DNA from: an uncultured Anaerosporobacter sp.
Lineage (GTDB): Bacteria > Bacillota > Clostridia > Lachnospirales > Lachnospiraceae
Assembly: GCA_945787925.1 (NCBI GenBank)
Contig: CALZJY010000111.1
Location: forward strand, 1-6,726
Length of the DNA stretch: 6,726 nucleotides
Reading direction: 5' to 3'
Part shown: piece by piece, positions 4,007-6,726 of the stretch
How the letters are laid out: each line of letters begins with the position of its first letter
Numbering within the stretch: position 1 is the stretch's first letter
Notes under the pieces: model-generated
What the model saw: only the letters and a program-made list of their open reading frames with translations
What the model was told of the DNA's origin: nothing
Databases searched by the model: none
Program-made: the position numbers and the translations under genes

Positions 4007-6424
4007 TTACATTTCTTTTTCTGATTCTCGTTTCTTCCAAAAGGATTCTACCACGGATTCGATGGAAAACTCATTTGCCACCGTATATGGGAACCATTCT
4101 CTTGGAAACAGTTCTAAATAGGAACGGGTTAGGAATCGGTCATCGAGTAATACGATGATTCCCTCATCCTGTTCCGTACGGATGACCCTTCCTCCGGACT
4201 GTAGTACCTTGTTCATTCCATTATAAAGATAGGAGTAGGCAAATCCATTTCCCTTCTTCTCTTCATAATATTCTCGGAAGATTTCCTTTTCGGTACAGAC
4301 CATCGGAAGTCCGGTCCCTACGATGATCGTTCCAATCAGACGGTCTGCCTTTAAGTCGATTCCTTCACTAAAGATGCCACCCATCACGCAAAATCCAACC
4401 AGGCTTTCCTGTGGAGAATGCTGGAATCGTCCTAAATAGGCTTCCTTCTCTTCCTCGCTCATCGCCATCTCCTGTACAAGAATCTGGTCAATCAAGGAAG
4501 AAGTTCCTTCCTCTTTCCACTGCTCGAACACGGCAAGGATTTCATTCATAAATTGATACGATGGAAAGAACGTCAAGTAATTTCCCGTCTTCTTTCCTAC
4601 GACCTTTTCAATATAAACGGCAATCCGCTCAAACTCCGATTTGGTCCTTCGTTTGTACTTGGTCGAGACATCCTGTCCAATGACTAGCAGCCTCTTATTT
4701 GGATCAAAGGAGGAATCTGCATAAATCGCATAATCCGTCTCCCTGCCTGCAAGCTGCTCCTTATAATACGTGATTGGAAGAAAGGTTGCGGAAAAGAATA
4801 TCGCGCTTCTTCCCTTATCTAAACACATGCCAAGGTTAGTCGAAGGGTCCATGCATTGCAGCGTAAGTAAGAACTCCTTCTTTTCATTGAAGTGGGTGTA
4901 GATTAAGTACTTCTCATTTACCAGCTCATACATATTTAGAAAATGCATGATATCGAAATAGAACTGTAACACTTCCTCCCGTCCTTCAAATGCCTGATGT
5001 TCTCGAAGGAATTCATAATAATCACTGCCAAACCGCATGAGCCGTACTGCAAATGCATCGATATCATGACGGATCACATAGTCCTCAGATTCCCGCTTAA
5101 AGCTTAATAACTCCCGGTTGCAGGCATCTAGATGCTTCGTAAGCTTCCCTGCCCTTGCTCCTAGGATTCTCTTGATTTCTAGAAATCGCTCCTTCGATAG
5201 CGTGGCACTGTACATCTCCCTTGCACGCTCTACTAGATTATGCGCCTCATCAATTAAGAACACGTAATCCTGCTTCTTCTCATTTTGGAAGAAACGCTTT
5301 AAGGAGGCACTTGGATCAAAGGCATAGTTATAATCACAAATGATGCCATCCACCCATAAGGACACGTCTAATGCCATTTCAAACGGACATACCTTATAGT
5401 CTCTTGCATAGTCTTCGATTACTTCTCTTGTAATCGACTCCTCGTTGCTAATCAACTCAAAGACCGCGTCGTTGATCCGGTCATAATGGCCGCATGCCCG
5501 TTCGCAAGTCTCAGGGTTACATGCCACCTTGTCCATGCAACAGATTTTCTCTTTTGCCGTAATCGTCACCGTCTTAAGCCTTGCTCCTGATTGCTTTAGA
5601 ATTCCAAATGTCTCTACCGCCACGGTCCTAGTAATCGTCTTCGCCGTCAGATAAAAGATCTTAGAAACCAGTCCCTCTCCCATTGCCTTTACGGTTGGAA
5701 ACAAGGTAGAAATCGTCTTTCCTACTCCTGTCGGTGCCTCCATATAGAGCCGTTTCTCACGAAGGATGGTCTGATAGACACCCGTTACTAACTTCTTTTG
5801 TCCTTCCCGATAAGGAAATGGAAACTGTAACTGCTTGATGGAAGCGTTACGTTCTTCCTGCCACGTGATCTGCCAGTTCGCCCATTTGGCATATTCCTTA
5901 ATCAGATGGTCAAACCATGCGGAAAGTTCCGCTAATTCATAGGTTTCCTCAAAGAACTTCGTAACCTCGGATTCTAGGTTGGCATAGGTCATACGCACGC
6001 CCATACGGGTCTCACCTTTTAACTTGGCATACAGATATGCGTAACATTTTGCCTGTGCTAGATGGACGGCAATCGGTTCTTCTAACTTTAGTACATCCAT
6101 ATAGACGCCCTTGATTTCATCAATCCATACGCCAGGAGTCTCTTCGTCTTCTTCCTTTAAAAGTACGCCATCCGCCCGTCCTTCCACTGTGATGATGAAG
6201 TGGTTTCCTTCATATTCTATAGGGATTTCTAGACTTAGCGGATACTCTGCCGTATAGTTCGTTCCCATACGTTTTTGCAGCTTCCTGTGGAGCTTTCCTC
6301 CCTTTAGCATCGCCTCTTTATCCGCAACGCCGATGGAGGACGTATTGATATTGCCAGAACGTAAGATGAACTCTACTAGGTTTCTTACTGAGATTTTAAT
6401 GGTATGTGCCGTATTAAGTTCCAT
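4007..6424 (-). CDS. PD-(D/E)XK nuclease fused to DinG/XPD-type iron-sulfur DNA helicase
   Basis: This 805-residue cytosolic protein combines two DNA-processing domains. Residues 1 to about 200 resemble RecB/Cas4-type nucleases: His46 (KLHRKL), Asp85 (GRADG), Asp102-Glu103-x-Lys105 (DEIKG) and a QxxxY motif (Gln124, Tyr128), all apparently intact. Residues about 205-790 form a superfamily 2 Rad3/XPD helicase. It has YREGQ (205-209), Walker A EAPTGVGKT (229-237), a Cys cluster for a 4Fe-4S centre (C295, C296, C302, C307, C311 and C346 in VCPFE), and DEAH (392-395). An arch-like insert (about 400-540), FFSAT (543-547), motif V near GIFSEGIDL (683-691) and motif VI QSGGRVIR (742-749) follow. DinG helicases unwind 5'-to-3' and resolve forks, R-loops or G-quadruplexes; the nuclease suggests coupled cutting. 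It replaces the exonuclease domain fused to some Firmicute DinG proteins. AAAGGA (6434-6439) lies 9 nt before the ATG. The helicase call is very secure, and the nuclease domain is secure at motif level. Confidence 0.94.
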   Translation of the reverse strand: MELNTAHTIKISVRNLVEFILRSGNINTSSIGVADKEAMLKGGKLHRKLQKRMGTNYTAEYPLSLEIPIEYEGNHFIITVEGRADGVLLKEEDEETPGVWIDEIKGVYMDVLKLEEPIAVHLAQAKCYAYLYAKLKGETRMGVRMTYANLESEVTKFFEETYELAELSAWFDHLIKEYAKWANWQITWQEERNASIKQLQFPFPYREGQKKLVTGVYQTILREKRLYMEAPTGVGKTISTLFPTVKAMGEGLVSKIFYLTAKTITRTVAVETFGILKQSGARLKTVTITAKEKICCMDKVACNPETCERACGHYDRINDAVFELISNEESITREVIEDYARDYKVCPFEMALDVSLWVDGIICDYNYAFDPSASLKRFFQNEKKQDYVFLIDEAHNLVERAREMYSATLSKERFLEIKRILGARAGKLTKHLDACNRELLSFKRESEDYVIRHDIDAFAVRLMRFGSDYYEFLREHQAFEGREEVLQFYFDIMHFLNMYELVNEKYLIYTHFNEKKEFLLTLQCMDPSTNLGMCLDKGRSAIFFSATFLPITYYKEQLAGRETDYAIYADSSFDPNKRLLVIGQDVSTKYKRRTKSEFERIAVYIEKVVGKKTGNYLTFFPSYQFMNEILAVFEQWKEEGTSSLIDQILVQEMAMSEEEKEAYLGRFQHSPQESLVGFCVMGGIFSEGIDLKADRLIGTIIVGTGLPMVCTEKEIFREYYEEKKGNGFAYSYLYNGMNKVLQSGGRVIRTEQDEGIIVLLDDRFLTRSYLELFPREWFPYTVANEFSIESVVESFWKKRESEKEM

Positions 6425-6453
6425 AAGATACGTTCCTTTCTAATCGTCAAAAA

Positions 6454-6478
6454 GGGTGGTTCAATTACTGAACCACCC
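6454..6478 (-). terminator. Intrinsic terminator of the gene upstream of the helicase
   Basis: A perfect 10-bp G+C-rich stem (GGGTGGTTCA at 6454-6463, TGAACCACCC at 6469-6478) has a 5-nt loop. On the minus strand it is followed at once by TTTTT, and it starts 8 nt after the stop of the upstream gene. It lies only about 30 nt before the helicase ATG, so the helicase depends on read-through or on a promoter inside or before the stem. I see no good -35/-10 pair there; a lone TATATA at 6492-6497 has no matching -35. Confidence 0.85.
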
Positions 6479-6486
6479 CATTCTAG

Positions 6487-6726
6487 TTACATATATAATG
6501 AATAATCGTCATCATCATCATCGCCGTACAAGCCGTTTTCATAACCTCTTGTCCAATCGATGTTATTCGTTCTTTTTCTCTTCATTAGAGGACGATTGCT
6601 TTTTTCTTTTTTATTTTCCTGACTCTTTTTCTGCATTGCTTTTTTCTCTTTTTCAAAACGCTTTGCAGCTACTGCTTTGTCCGGTTGTGTCTCTTTATCT
6701 TTCGATGCAGACTTATTCGCTCTTTG
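6487..6726 (-). CDS. C-terminal end of an unrecognised Lys-rich protein
   Basis: The frame is open from the window edge to a TAA at 6487-6489 and gives 79 residues; the start lies outside. The visible part is strongly basic and hydrophilic for about 55 residues, with many Lys, Gln, Ser and Glu (for example KRFEKEKKAMQKKSQENKKE), and looks disordered or coiled. It then changes to NIDWTRGYENGLYG, a run of six Asp, and YSLYM at the end. No membrane segment or catalytic motif is visible. Coding is supported by the stop sitting just before a good terminator and by the uninterrupted frame, although low complexity weakens that argument. It could be the tail of a larger protein or, from an internal Met, a small basic protein. 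No function is proposed. Confidence 0.65.
   Translation of the reverse strand, partial: QRANKSASKDKETQPDKAVAAKRFEKEKKAMQKKSQENKKEKSNRPLMKRKRTNNIDWTRGYENGLYGDDDDDDYSLYM

Noticed and set aside
6454..6478. Hairpin before the helicase as a riboswitch or T-box element
   Set aside because: It is a simple 10-bp stem with a T-tract just after the upstream stop codon, with no aptamer-like conserved structure or T-box sequence.

Overview
The window looks like a chromosomal segment from a low-to-moderate G+C Gram-positive anaerobe, most likely a clostridial (Lachnospiraceae-like) Firmicute. This is an inference from several things. The ribosome binding sites are purine-rich (AAGGAG, AAAGGA). The terminators are stem plus T-tract. 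The membrane-anchored HtrA carries an Asn/Gly/Tyr-rich cytoplasmic tail, and an LCP cell-wall enzyme is present. No sequence search was possible, so genus is not called. I see no tRNA, rRNA, CRISPR array, insertion sequence or phage gene.

Layout, left to right. (1) 1-983, minus strand: the first 327 residues of a ClpX-type AAA+ unfoldase, cut by the window edge, with its own promoter at 1049-1077. (2) 1092-2711, minus strand: a complete membrane-anchored HtrA/DegP-type serine protease with one PDZ domain, pointing at clpX with no clear terminator between them. (3) 2721-2950: a divergent control region with an htrA promoter on the minus strand, a candidate promoter for the next gene on the plus strand, and several short inverted repeats. 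(4) 2951-3958, plus strand: a LytR-CpsA-Psr (LCP) family enzyme that attaches polymers to peptidoglycan. (5) 3965-3999: a bidirectional hairpin terminator shared by two convergent genes. (6) 4007-6424, minus strand: an 805-residue protein joining an N-terminal PD-(D/E)XK (RecB/Cas4-like) nuclease domain to a DinG/XPD-type iron-sulfur helicase. (7) 6454-6478: a terminator for the gene upstream of the helicase. (8) 6487-6726, minus strand: the last 79 residues of an unrecognised Lys-rich protein ending in an acidic tail.

The left half reads as an envelope and protein quality-control neighbourhood: HtrA degrades or refolds damaged proteins outside the membrane, the ClpX-like unfoldase works inside the cell, and the divergent LCP enzyme builds the wall. 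The right half, a nuclease-helicase of likely DNA-repair function, is separated from it by the shared terminator.

Most of the window is ordinary core content. The points most worth following are the nuclease-helicase fusion, the ClpX paralogue with an altered substrate-recognition loop and a Met-rich linker, and a symmetrical inverted repeat that brackets the -10 box of the clpX promoter. I found no convincing new multi-gene system.
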